Positions 1 to 6,648 of a stretch of DNA of 17,115 nucleotides are shown piece after piece. Both the position numbers and the translations under genes were made by a program. The stretch is from contig JAHFQQ010000034.1 of assembly GCA_023259235.1 (NCBI GenBank), positions 1-17,115 on the forward strand, read 5' to 3'. This DNA comes from Polaromonas sp. (GTDB lineage Bacteria > Pseudomonadota > Gammaproteobacteria > Burkholderiales > Burkholderiaceae_C). Numbering within the stretch: the stretch's first letter is position 1; every line of letters begins with the position of its first letter. The notes under the pieces were generated by a model, which saw only the letters and a list, made by a program, of their open reading frames with translations, was not told the DNA's origin and made no database searches.

Positions 1-254
1 AGCGCCGATTTGCCACCCACATGTAGGCCTTCAATGCAGCGCGTCAGCAGGATCAAGCAGGGATGCAACGCCAGCACATCGTTGGGCCGGCTGTAGACGC
101 CGCGCACCAGCCGCGTCATCCAGCCTGCTCGCACGTAGTGGACCGCCAGGTCCGCCGAGATACCCCGGGCAGCCAAGTCCTCGGAGGTCAGCGGCGACCC
201 AGGCGTCCAATGCAGGTAGAGTGAATTTAGTTTGGTTCGATTAATCGTAGCCAT
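1..254 (-). CDS. AbiEi-type antitoxin, N-terminal part (cut by window edge)
   Basis: Reading the minus strand from the ATG at 254 gives 84 codons that stay open to the window edge, so only the N-terminus is visible. The protein begins MATINRTKLNSLYLHW and continues through a winged-helix-like segment (LTSEDLAARGISADLAVHYV), then GWMTRLVRGVYSRP, and reaches HVGGKSA at the edge. This pattern (TK-N-L, then L-GVY-R, then H-GGK-A) is how I recall the N-terminal helix-turn-helix domain of AbiEi antitoxins of type IV toxin-antitoxin systems. In that family AbiEi represses its own operon and counteracts the nucleotidyltransferase toxin AbiEii, whose gene normally follows directly; here that would lie beyond position 1. 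The gene sits behind an AT-rich leader unlike the GC-rich surroundings, which suggests acquisition by transfer. Family assignment is by pattern recognition only; a stand-alone AbiEi-like regulator is the alternative. Confidence 0.72.
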   Translation of the reverse strand, partial: MATINRTKLNSLYLHWTPGSPLTSEDLAARGISADLAVHYVRAGWMTRLVRGVYSRPNDVLALHPCLILLTRCIEGLHVGGKSA

Positions 255-340
255 GCTGCGATATTTATCATAATTTAAAGATGACGGCAAGCTTTGTCCG
301 ATGGTTTCAATCATAATAAAACTACGATTCGATAAAATAT
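243..340 (-). promoter_or_regulatory. AT-rich promoter/operator region of the AbiEi-type gene
   Basis: The region upstream of the antitoxin start is strongly AT-rich. It holds an exact 8-bp inverted repeat, AATCGTAG at 243-250 (inside the first codons) and CTACGATT at 322-329. It also holds an exact 8-bp direct repeat, ATCATAAT at 267-274 and 310-317, and an imperfect inverted pair, ATATTTATC at 261-269 against GATAAAATAT at 331-340. On the minus strand TATTAT (318-313) could be a -10 box, but no good -35 was found. AbiEi proteins are known to bind inverted repeats in their own promoter; that these repeats are the operator is inference. Confidence 0.4.
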
Positions 341-344
341 ATCA

Positions 345-860
345 AGTTTCTGTTTGAGCCCGGATCGGTCCGTGAAGCCATTCCAATGGGCGTTCCGTAG
401 CGCCAGGGTGGGGCTTCATGCAGCCGCGACCTTCGTTCGAGACTGCAACGCGCTGCCCGTTGGCGGATGCTCGCCGCGCTCAATGTCATGAACGGTGCGG
501 TGCTGGCCGGGTGCAAACCGCGCCACCGGCATCAGCAGCGGATTCCTGCGTGCCATCGATTTGGCCCGTGCCAGCCGAGCGGACATTCACGTTTAAACTG
601 CAACCGATGGGGTGAATATTGGATGGCAGACTGGTCAAGTTTGGATGGAAATCAACAGGCCGCTTCAAGTCGTTTGGATGACGCCTCCGCCCAACTCAAC
701 GGACCCCCCGTTTTCATACCCGGATGCGACAAAGATTTGGTGGGATTCGGTGAATCGGCGTGGGACGACGAAGGTCGCCGCAGACCGCGCCAATGCTGGA
801 TTTGTGGCACTTCCTGATACGTTATGATGGTGTCCACCTGTAGCCATCCACTACGCCAAA
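345..860. other. Stretch with no recognised gene
   Basis: About 500 bases between the antitoxin promoter and the terminator region. Several short open frames exist on both strands (for example 418-615 and 612-827 on plus, 486-668 on minus), but none has a convincing ribosome binding site, a recognisable motif, or a composition like the neighbouring genes. The stretch looks like decayed or foreign sequence at an island junction. The only structure I can point to is the repeat cluster at 611-680. Confidence 0.5.
611..680. repeat. Imperfect repeats, possible remnant of an insertion sequence end
   Basis: GGTGAATATTGGATGG (611-626) and GGTCAAGTTTGGATGG (633-648) match at 13 of 16 positions and start 22 bp apart. 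A third looser copy has TCAAGT at 665-670 and TTGGATG at 674-680, with three extra bases between the halves. Repeated transposase-binding sites near an end are a feature of IS21-family elements, and the GGTCAAGTTTGGATGG type of sequence reminds me of such ends. No transposase reading frame survives next to it, so this is a weak assignment. Confidence 0.3.
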
Positions 861-899
861 GATGTGTTTTAGACCGTCCAGTACAGTACTAAAAACATC
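861..899 (+). other. Stem-loop upstream of the orphan terminator
   Basis: GATGTGTTTTAG (861-872) can pair with CTAAAAACATC (889-899) over 11 base pairs with one bulged G. The enclosed loop includes most of a small perfect odd palindrome, AGTACAGTACT (880-890). It lies directly in front of the terminator at 903-929, so the two hairpins would form the structured 3' end of a plus-strand transcript. Confidence 0.4.
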
Positions 900-902
900 C
901 CT

Positions 903-929
903 AAAAGCCCCGATCTACGGGGCTTTTTT
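903..929 (+). terminator. Rho-independent terminator with no identified upstream gene
   Basis: AAAAGCCCCG (903-912) and CGGGGCTTTT (918-927) form a perfect 10-bp stem around the loop ATCTA, with a run of six T at 924-929. This is a strong plus-strand terminator. On the minus strand it also ends in four T, so it may work both ways. No coding gene or known RNA was recognised upstream on the plus strand. Confidence 0.85.
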
Positions 930-972
930 GTTTTCGTCCAGCGTGGGGGTATTGCAAGCCGAGTCCTTTTGT

Positions 973-993
973 GGACATCTTCACGAAATGTCC
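973..993. promoter_or_regulatory. Inverted repeat, possible operator of the small downstream gene
   Basis: GGACAT (973-978) and ATGTCC (988-993) form a 6-bp inverted repeat with a 9-bp spacer, 100 bp upstream of the start at 1093. The arm spacing would suit a dimeric regulator. There is no other support, and a 6-bp pair can arise by chance. Confidence 0.2.
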
Positions 994-1092
994 TGTTCAG
1001 AGGCATTTCATTAAGGGCTTACCCTATGAACGGCGGAAGTATTTAACCTTGATACTGATTGATACGTTTTGTAGCTTCCTCCGGGGGTAACA

Positions 1093-1383
1093 ATGTTTAA
1101 TTTTTTCAAACGTGCAGCCATTCCGCGCGTGAAGCCAAAGCCTCGCGAAGCTGTGACGAGGTCCGGTGCGTCGCTGATACCGGCAGAACCCGCGCCGCTT
1201 CCCCAGGTGCTTGAAGGGAACGACGAGTCAGACTGGGCCATGTGGGAGGATTCGGTGGCTTTTCTCGACAGTCATATGCAGCCCTTGACTGCATCGGAAA
1301 CGGTGTACCTGAGAGAGGAAGGCAGGCCGAGCCAGTTCCAGGACATCGACCCTTTTTCTTCGATTGGCAAGAGGCACGGTTAG
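1093..1383 (+). CDS. Small hypothetical protein
   Basis: This encodes 96 residues starting MFNFFKR. A purine-rich GGGGG sits about six bases before the ATG, a usable ribosome binding site. The N-terminus is short, hydrophobic and basic, followed by a proline-rich stretch (residues 9-35). The acidic, aromatic C-terminal half includes NDESDWAMWEDSVAFLDSHM and ends in SQFQDIDPFSSIGKR. No signal peptide, membrane span or catalytic motif is visible. I have a faint memory of similar short proteins in Comamonadaceae but cannot assign a family or function. The gene stands alone: upstream is the orphan terminator, and downstream is the convergent ABC transporter operon. Start choice is straightforward because no other ATG with a ribosome binding site lies nearby. 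Confidence 0.6.
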   Translation: MFNFFKRAAIPRVKPKPREAVTRSGASLIPAEPAPLPQVLEGNDESDWAMWEDSVAFLDSHMQPLTASETVYLREEGRPSQFQDIDPFSSIGKRHG

Positions 1384-1434
1384 CGGCGGCCTTTCAGGAC
1401 AGGTTTCTGGAGATTTGAACGCATCAGGAAGCGC

Positions 1435-1459
1435 AAAAATCCGGCATTTATGCGGGATT
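1435..1459 (-). terminator. Probable terminator of the ABC transporter operon
   Basis: Read on the minus strand, AATCC and GGATT form a stem that continues past one mismatch with GCA/TGC around the loop TAAA, and is followed by a run of T (the A run at 1435-1439). It lies about 85 bases after the permease stop codon at 1545, where the operon should end. The stem is short and has a C-C mismatch, so confidence is moderate. Confidence 0.45.
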
Positions 1460-1544
1460 CAGCGCAAGATACTGGAGAAGCCCACCAATAAGCGCCATGC
1501 GCACACCCGGTTGCAACTTCCTCGTGGGTGCTACCAGAGCAATC

Positions 1545-2420
1545 TCAGTAACTGTCCTGAAGCGGAGCCGGTCGCCATTTGGCCAGGCGGTTTTCGACCA
1601 GGGTCATGGCGTATTCCGCGGCGAGCGCCACCACCATGATGATCAGGATGGCGGCATACATGCCGGCCGCATCAAACGAACCCTTGGCAATGTTGATGAG
1701 CAGGCCGATGCCGTAGCGCGCGCCGACAAACTCACCGACGATGGCGCCGACGATGGCAAAGCCGAAGCTCACATGCAGCGAAGCGAAAATCCAGCTCATG
1801 GCCGAGGGGATGATCACCGAGCGAGTCAATTGCCAGTCCCTGGCGCCCAGGATCTGGGCGTTGGCCAGCAGGTTGCGGTCGGCTTCCCGCACGCCCTGGA
1901 AGGCATTGGAAAAGACCACGAAAAAAACCATTACGAATGACAGCGCGACCTTGGAGGTCAGCCCGAGGCCGAACAGCATGATGAAAATCGGCGCCAGCAC
2001 CACTCGGGGAACCGAGTTGAAAACCTTGATATAGACTGAGAAAACGTCGGACAGCATGCGGTTGCGGCCCAATGCAATGCCGGCGATGATGCCGGCAATG
2101 GAGCCGCTGAAGAAGCCGAGCAGCGACTCTTCCATGGTGACCCACAGGTGGTACCAGAGCGAGCCGTCGGCGGTGCCTTCGGTCATCCATTCATACAGCC
2201 GCAAGACCACCGCTGAAGGCTTCGAAAAAAAGAATTCATCGATCAGTCTGGTGCGGGTCAGCAGTTCCCAGCCACCCAGAAAGACCACCAGAATGAAGTA
2301 GCGCCAGAAGTAGACGGCCTGCTTGCGTTTGCGCGCCGCCTGCACTGCCGCGGCTTCGATTTCGGCATCGGAGGTGCCGGGCTGGAACAGGATGCCGGAA
2401 GAAATTGTGGTGTCGGTCAT
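1545..2420 (-). CDS. ABC transporter permease, NitT/TauT (SsuC/TauC) type
   Basis: This is a 291-residue inner-membrane permease of the binding-protein-dependent type. After a hydrophilic N-terminus come hydrophobic segments at about 38-55, 100-118, 140-154, 157-172, 211-233 and 254-270, consistent with six spans. The cytoplasmic EAA-like loop that docks with the ATPase is at about 184-206 (LLANAQILGARDWQLTRSVI, with the conserved glycine at 192). Length and pattern fit the SsuC/TauC family, whose members import sulfonates, taurine, nitrate, pyrimidine precursors or aromatic acids; the substrate cannot be read from the permease. It is the last gene of a three-gene operon, 11 bases after the ATPase gene. 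GAGG lies about nine bases before its ATG. Confidence 0.92.
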   Translation of the reverse strand: MTDTTISSGILFQPGTSDAEIEAAAVQAARKRKQAVYFWRYFILVVFLGGWELLTRTRLIDEFFFSKPSAVVLRLYEWMTEGTADGSLWYHLWVTMEESLLGFFSGSIAGIIAGIALGRNRMLSDVFSVYIKVFNSVPRVVLAPIFIMLFGLGLTSKVALSFVMVFFVVFSNAFQGVREADRNLLANAQILGARDWQLTRSVIIPSAMSWIFASLHVSFGFAIVGAIVGEFVGARYGIGLLINIAKGSFDAAGMYAAILIIMVVALAAEYAMTLVENRLAKWRPAPLQDSY

Positions 2421-2431
2421 GATGATTTGCC

Positions 2432-3256
2432 TCAGGCTACCATGGCTTCCTGGCGGGCCGCGCCGCGCTGCACCTCATCGCGCAGGTCTTCCCAGATGGT
2501 GCGGGAAATATCGATGAAGGCCTGGTCGTAGCGAATTTCGCTGACAACGCGGGGGCGCGGGAGGTCGATGGCGTAAACCGACTTCACGGTCGCCGGACCG
2601 GCCGTCAGCACATACACCTTGTCGGCCAGGGCAATCGCTTCTTCGAGGTCATGCGTCACGAAAACGACAGATGCCATGGCCTGGGACCAGAGCTGCAGCA
2701 ACTCCTCGTGCATCAGGACGCGGGTCTGCACGTCGAGCGCGGAAAACGGCTCGTCCATCAGCAGGATCTGCGGCTCATTGATGAAGGTCTGCGCCAGTGA
2801 GACACGCTTGCGCATGCCGCCGGAGAGCTGGTGCGGGTATTTTGATTCGTGACCCGAGAGATTGACGCGTTCCAGCCAGCGTCGCGCACTGTCGTAGGCC
2901 TGGCTTTTGGGGATGCCGCGAAACAGCGGCCCGGCCACCACGTTGTCGATCACGCTGCGCCACGGAAATAGCGCATCGGTCTGGAAGACGAAGCCGATGC
3001 CCGGGTCGATGCCGGTCACCGGCCCGCCCATCACGCGCACTTCGCCGCTGGACGGCCGGGCCAGGCCGGTGATCAGATTGAGCGTCGTCGATTTGCCGCA
3101 GCCAGTGGGGCCGACCACGGCAACGAATTCGCCGCGCGCGACCGTCATGTTGAAATCGCGCAGCGCGGTCATGGACTTGCCATCCGGTGTGACAAAGCGC
3201 CGGCCGACATTGATCAGCTCAATCGCCGGGCTCTGGGTCGAGGGGTTTTCTGGCAT
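2432..3256 (-). CDS. ABC transporter ATP-binding protein, NitT/TauT (SsuB/TauB) type
   Basis: This 274-residue cytoplasmic ATPase would drive the adjacent permease. It shows a complete nucleotide-binding domain: Walker A GPTGCGKS (49-56), Q-loop glutamine 92 (FVFQTDALFPW), signature LSGGM (144-148), Walker B ILLMDEP (164-170) followed by FSALD, and the switch histidine 202 (VTHDLEEA). The Q-loop sequence and overall length are those of the SsuB/TauB/NrtD group. AAGGATC before the ATG is a good ribosome binding site. It lies between the binding-protein gene (96-base gap containing a stem-loop) and the permease gene (11-base gap), so all three should be co-transcribed. No key residue is missing. 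Confidence 0.95.
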   Translation of the reverse strand: MPENPSTQSPAIELINVGRRFVTPDGKSMTALRDFNMTVARGEFVAVVGPTGCGKSTTLNLITGLARPSSGEVRVMGGPVTGIDPGIGFVFQTDALFPWRSVIDNVVAGPLFRGIPKSQAYDSARRWLERVNLSGHESKYPHQLSGGMRKRVSLAQTFINEPQILLMDEPFSALDVQTRVLMHEELLQLWSQAMASVVFVTHDLEEAIALADKVYVLTAGPATVKSVYAIDLPRPRVVSEIRYDQAFIDISRTIWEDLRDEVQRGAARQEAMVA

Positions 3257-3301
3257 GAAATGATCCTTAAGTCAGGGCGCGATCTGGCATGAATAGCGTG
3301 G

Positions 3302-3331
3302 ATGCGCCGGCCACGTCCCGCCCCGGCGCAT
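3302..3331 (-). other. Stem-loop between binding-protein and ATPase genes
   Basis: ATGCGCCGG (3302-3310) and CCGGCGCAT (3323-3331) form a perfect 9-bp GC-rich stem with a 12-base loop in the 96-base gap of the operon. No T run follows, so it is not a standard terminator. Such hairpins after binding-protein genes often protect the upstream mRNA or partly end transcription, which gives excess binding protein over the membrane components. That role is inferred here. Confidence 0.5.
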
Positions 3332-3352
3332 GCGGCGGCCCATGCCCGAGGT

Positions 3353-4363
3353 TTACCGGGCGTTTTTGACAAACTCGGTGGTATAGGTTTTCGACAGGTC
3401 AACCGTCTTGCCCTTCACGTTTTTTGAAAATCCGGAAAGCACCGCAAGCACGGTCTCGGGGCCGCCTGCCGGCATCACGCCATCGGATGTGAACATGCCT
3501 TTGCCGTCATTGAGCGCCTTGATGTAGCCTTCCTTGTCGCCGACGTAGAAATCTTTCGGCATTTTTTCAGCGATCTCGGCCGCGCTGTGCGTGTGGATGA
3601 ATTTCAGGGTCTTGACGAAGGCGTTGGCCAGCTTCTGGACCGTGGGCTTGTTCTTTTCAACCCATTCGGTCGGCATGTAGAGCGAGGCTGCCGGATAGGT
3701 GCCGCCCAGCGCCTCTTTGGTTTTTTCAATCGTTCGCATGTCAATCAGCACCCGCGCTTCACCGGTCTTGAGCAGGCGGGAGATGGTCGGCTCGGTGGTC
3801 ATTCCCGCCTGAATCTTGTCTTGCTGCATCGCCGCGATGAAGGTGGTTCCGGCGCCCACGGGAAGGGTGGAAAACTCGCTGAGCGGAACGCCGGACTTGA
3901 CCATCAGGTACTGGCTCAAAAAGTTGGTGGACGAGCCCAGCCCCGTCACACCCAGGCTTTTCCCCCTGAGGTCCGCCATGGATTTAATTTCGGTGTGCTT
4001 GTTCGACACCAGCTCGACTTCGCCCGGCGCCTGGCTGAACTGCACCACGGATTCCACATACTTGCCCTTGGCCTGCAGGTCCACGCAGTGGTCGTAAAAA
4101 CCGACAACGCCCTGCACGGCGCCAGCCAGCATGTCGTTTTCAGCATTTACGCCAGCCCCTTCATTGAGCAGTTCCACATCCAGCCCTTCAGCCTTGAAGT
4201 AGCCCAGCCCTTCGGCCAGCTTGGCCGGCAGGTAAATCTGCTTTTCGTAGCCGCCGATCATGATGGAAACCTTGTCGGCCGCAAATGCGGCGGGAATGCT
4301 CAAGAGCGTTGCGGCTAGCGCTGCGGAAGTCAGTATTGCGCGGCGGGTTGTCTTTGCGTTCAT
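3353..4363 (-). CDS. ABC transporter substrate-binding protein, NMT1/THI5-like
   Basis: This is a 336-residue periplasmic binding protein. The N-terminus is a signal peptide: n-region MNAKTTRR, hydrophobic core about 9-22, and a likely cut after AFA at residue 28. The paired arginines (TTRRAIL) make Tat export possible as well as Sec. The mature part follows the NMT1/SsuA pattern: LPAKLAEGLGYFKAEGLDVEL near the start, DLRGKSLGVTGLGSSTNF in the middle, and GMTTEPTISRLLKTGEARVL later. These proteins capture small organic anions or amines for import; the actual ligand is not visible. It is the first gene of the operon, with AGGAG well placed before the ATG. It faces a divergent TctD/TctE-like two-component system across 173 bases, which suggests substrate-responsive control. 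Confidence 0.93.
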   Translation of the reverse strand: MNAKTTRRAILTSAALAATLLSIPAAFAADKVSIMIGGYEKQIYLPAKLAEGLGYFKAEGLDVELLNEGAGVNAENDMLAGAVQGVVGFYDHCVDLQAKGKYVESVVQFSQAPGEVELVSNKHTEIKSMADLRGKSLGVTGLGSSTNFLSQYLMVKSGVPLSEFSTLPVGAGTTFIAAMQQDKIQAGMTTEPTISRLLKTGEARVLIDMRTIEKTKEALGGTYPAASLYMPTEWVEKNKPTVQKLANAFVKTLKFIHTHSAAEIAEKMPKDFYVGDKEGYIKALNDGKGMFTSDGVMPAGGPETVLAVLSGFSKNVKGKTVDLSKTYTTEFVKNAR

Positions 4364-4426
4364 GGCATCTCCTGTTGGGGTGAGGGCAGGTTGAAAAATG
4401 ATCGATCCTCGGGAACGATTGGCGCT

Positions 4427-4465
4427 AGCGTAATTGGCCGCAGCTTTCGGTTTGCTTTCAGTTTG
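4427..4465 (-). promoter_or_regulatory. Predicted response-regulator box and -10 element for the ABC operon
   Basis: CTTTCGGTTTG (4444-4454) and CTTTCAGTTTG (4455-4465) are adjacent 11-bp direct repeats with one mismatch, one helical turn apart. Tandem direct repeats of this period are the classic target of OmpR/PhoB-family regulators. On the minus strand the box is followed after exactly 11 bases by TACGCT (4432-4427), a weak -10 match. This resembles the PhoB arrangement, in which the box replaces the -35 element. The predicted transcript would have a leader of roughly 55 bases before the binding-protein ATG. Assignment to the neighbouring regulator is inference. Confidence 0.5.
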
Positions 4466-4536
4466 GCGCGATTAGGGAAAGTACGGGGGTGGTGAGGAGC
4501 ATGCGGGCCCGGCCCCTCCGTAGTATGGTTCCGGTC

Positions 4537-5214
4537 ATGCGAATTTTGCTGGTTGAAGACAACAAGGTGCTGGCCGACTGGCTCTGTCGCGCGCTGCGCC
4601 AGGATCATTACACCGTGGACTGGATTGACAACGGCGCGGACGCTGATTTTGCGCTGCGCAGCGAGTCCTACAGCCTGGTCATCCTGGATCTGGCGCTGCC
4701 AAAGCTGGATGGCCGGGAGGTGCTCAAGCGCCTGCGCGCGCGCAATGGCGCCACGCCGGTCCTGATCCTGACGGCCAACAACACGATTCAAAGCCGCGTC
4801 AGTGAGCTCGATCATGGCGCTGACGACTACATGGCCAAGCCATTCGAGGTCGAAGAGCTCGAAGCGCGGATTCGCGTGCTGCTGCGGCGCTCGTCGAAGC
4901 TGGTCAACCCGCTGGTTGTTTGTGGTGACCTGCGGTACGACACCAACACGCGGGAATTTTCAGTGGCCGGCAAGCCGCTCGCGCTCACCCCGCGCGAGCA
5001 TGCGGTGCTGGAACTGCTGATTGCCCGGGTTGGCATTACCGTTTCCAAGCAGGCGCTGGCGCAAAGCCTGTTTTCCATGGATGAGGGGGTCTCGCCCGAT
5101 GCCATCGAAATCTACGTCCACCGCCTGCGCAAGAAACTTGAGCACAGCGTTGTCAGCATCGTGACGCTGCGCGGTCTGGGCTATCTGATGCGGGAAATGG
5201 CTGATGCGCCATAG
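4537..5214 (+). CDS. Two-component response regulator, OmpR/PhoB family (TctD-like)
   Basis: This 225-residue cytoplasmic transcription factor has a receiver domain at about 1-115. It has the acidic pocket (VEDN at 6-9), phospho-acceptor Asp51 (ILDLALPKLDG), switch Thr79 (LILTA) and Lys101 (YMAKPF). A winged-helix DNA-binding domain follows at about 125-220 (LTPREHAVLELL, then DAIEIYVHRLRKKL and LRGLGYLM). I chose the ATG at 4537 because MRILLVEDN is the usual start of the family; an upstream in-frame ATG at 4489 would add a 16-residue tail unlike the family. It overlaps the kinase gene by 11 bases, so the two are translationally linked. The divergent importer operon and the phased repeat between them make it the likely regulator of that importer. 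TctD or QseB-type are the nearest family labels. Confidence 0.93.
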   Translation: MRILLVEDNKVLADWLCRALRQDHYTVDWIDNGADADFALRSESYSLVILDLALPKLDGREVLKRLRARNGATPVLILTANNTIQSRVSELDHGADDYMAKPFEVEELEARIRVLLRRSSKLVNPLVVCGDLRYDTNTREFSVAGKPLALTPREHAVLELLIARVGITVSKQALAQSLFSMDEGVSPDAIEIYVHRLRKKLEHSVVSIVTLRGLGYLMREMADAP

Positions 5215-6595
5215 CCTGCGGCTCCGGTTGCTGGCCTGGGTGCTGGTGCCGCTGGCCAGCGCGGTGGCGGTTGACGGCTGGATCAGCTACCGCAATGCAC
5301 TGGACACCGCCTCGGTGGTGCAAGACCAGTTGCTGTTGGGTTCGGCCCGTACCATCGCAGAGCAGATCCGGTTTGAAGACGGCTCGTTCCAGAGCCAGAT
5401 TCCGCCGGCGGCGCTGGAGCTGTTCCAGTCGAGTCAGCCCGACCGGATTTATTACCGGGTCACCACCGCCGCCGGCCACCTGTTGTCGGGTTATACCGAT
5501 CTGGCCAGGCCACCGGTGGCGCTGCAGGCTGAAACGCCCTATTTCTTCAATGGCTCGATGCGCGCGGCACCAGTGCGGATCGTGGCGTTTTTGCAGCCCG
5601 TGATCGGCAATCCGGGCGCCAGTCCGGTCATGGTGGAAGTGGCGCAAACCCTGCACGGGCACAGCCAGTTGGCCAACAGCCTGTGGCTTCATTCGGTACG
5701 CCAGCAACTGCTGATTCTGGCGCTTGCCGCAGTGTTCATTGTGTTCGGCCTGCACCGCGGGCTGCGCCCCCTGCTCGGCTTGCGCAACGCCGTCAGCGCG
5801 CGCGAGCCGGGCACCCTGCAGCCCATGGCCGCGAAGGGCATACCGGCTGAGCTGATGCCGCTGGTGGATTCGCTGAACGACTACATCCGGCGGCTGCAGG
5901 CGCATGTCGATGCGCAAGGCATTTTCATTCAGAACGCAGCACATCAATTGCGCACGCCATTCGCCGTTCTCAACACGCAAATCAGTTATGCCATGCGGGC
6001 AACCGACGAACCGGGCCGGGCAGAATCATTGACGGCGCTGCAGCGAACGCTGCAGCAAGCGGTGCGGCTGGTGAACCAGTTGCTGACCTTGTCCGCGGCC
6101 AAAGCGCTCGGTTCGGCGCCTGATGCAGAGGCGGTGACGGGCAACAGCCTTGGCGCAATTGTTCGAGAAGTGTTTGAGACCCTGGTCGGACTGGCGCAGG
6201 CAAAAAATATTGACCTGGGCTTTGAAACCAGCGCTGATTCCTTGTCTGTCCTGGCACGGCCGGTTGCGCTCAGGGAGATTGTGATGAACCTGGTGGACAA
6301 CGCCATTCGCTACACCCAGCCCGGCGGCGTTGTGACGGTTCGGCTGGCATCGGACAACGGCAAAATCATGCTGACCGTCGAGGACAACGGCCCTGGCATA
6401 GCGCCCGAATTGCGGGAGCGGGTATTTGAGCGCTTTTACCGCGTTCACGACCAGGACTCCGATGGCAGCGGGCTTGGGCTGGCGATCGTCCGCGAGTTTG
6501 CCGCCGGGGCTGGCGCCCAGGTCAGCCTTGCAGCACCGCCAGGCGGCCACGGACTTGCGGTGACGGTGGTATTTTCCCGGCCGGCTAGTGCATAA
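5204..6595 (+). CDS. Sensor histidine kinase, TctE-like
   Basis: This is a 463-residue membrane kinase paired with the preceding regulator. A first membrane span lies at about 8-26. A periplasmic sensing region of about 130 residues with the 2CSK-N/TctE style follows (ALDTASVVQDQLLLGSA near its start). The second span is at about 167-183. The dimerisation helix carries the phospho-accepting His247 (NAAHQLRTPFAVL). The ATPase domain has an N box around Asn366 (NLVDNAIRYT), G1 DNGPGI (394-399), an F box FERFYR, and G2 GSGLGLAI (421-428). All catalytic elements are present. TctE-type kinases respond to tricarboxylates and related organic acids in characterised systems. Here the partner transporter is ABC type rather than the tripartite Tct type, so the ligand is open. 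Confidence 0.93.
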   Translation: MRHSLRLRLLAWVLVPLASAVAVDGWISYRNALDTASVVQDQLLLGSARTIAEQIRFEDGSFQSQIPPAALELFQSSQPDRIYYRVTTAAGHLLSGYTDLARPPVALQAETPYFFNGSMRAAPVRIVAFLQPVIGNPGASPVMVEVAQTLHGHSQLANSLWLHSVRQQLLILALAAVFIVFGLHRGLRPLLGLRNAVSAREPGTLQPMAAKGIPAELMPLVDSLNDYIRRLQAHVDAQGIFIQNAAHQLRTPFAVLNTQISYAMRATDEPGRAESLTALQRTLQQAVRLVNQLLTLSAAKALGSAPDAEAVTGNSLGAIVREVFETLVGLAQAKNIDLGFETSADSLSVLARPVALREIVMNLVDNAIRYTQPGGVVTVRLASDNGKIMLTVEDNGPGIAPELRERVFERFYRVHDQDSDGSGLGLAIVREFAAGAGAQVSLAAPPGGHGLAVTVVFSRPASA

Positions 6596-6648
6596 GAACT
6601 GGCGTGAAATCACCAGCAGACAACGCCGTCGGCCTCACAATCGATCTT

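Noticed and set aside
418..827. Overlapping short frames in the gene-poor stretch
   Set aside because: No ribosome binding site, motif or consistent codon use; several frames on both strands are equally open.
820..930. Possible tRNA or tmRNA 3' end before the terminator
   Set aside because: No T-loop (GGTTCRA) or CCA-type acceptor end and no cloverleaf could be drawn.
3587..4318. Long open frame on plus strand opposite the substrate-binding protein gene
   Set aside because: It is the antisense shadow of a well-supported periplasmic binding protein; its product is rich in His, Arg and Gly without any family pattern.
4489..4536. Upstream start for the response regulator
   Set aside because: It would add 16 residues before the canonical MRILLVEDN start.
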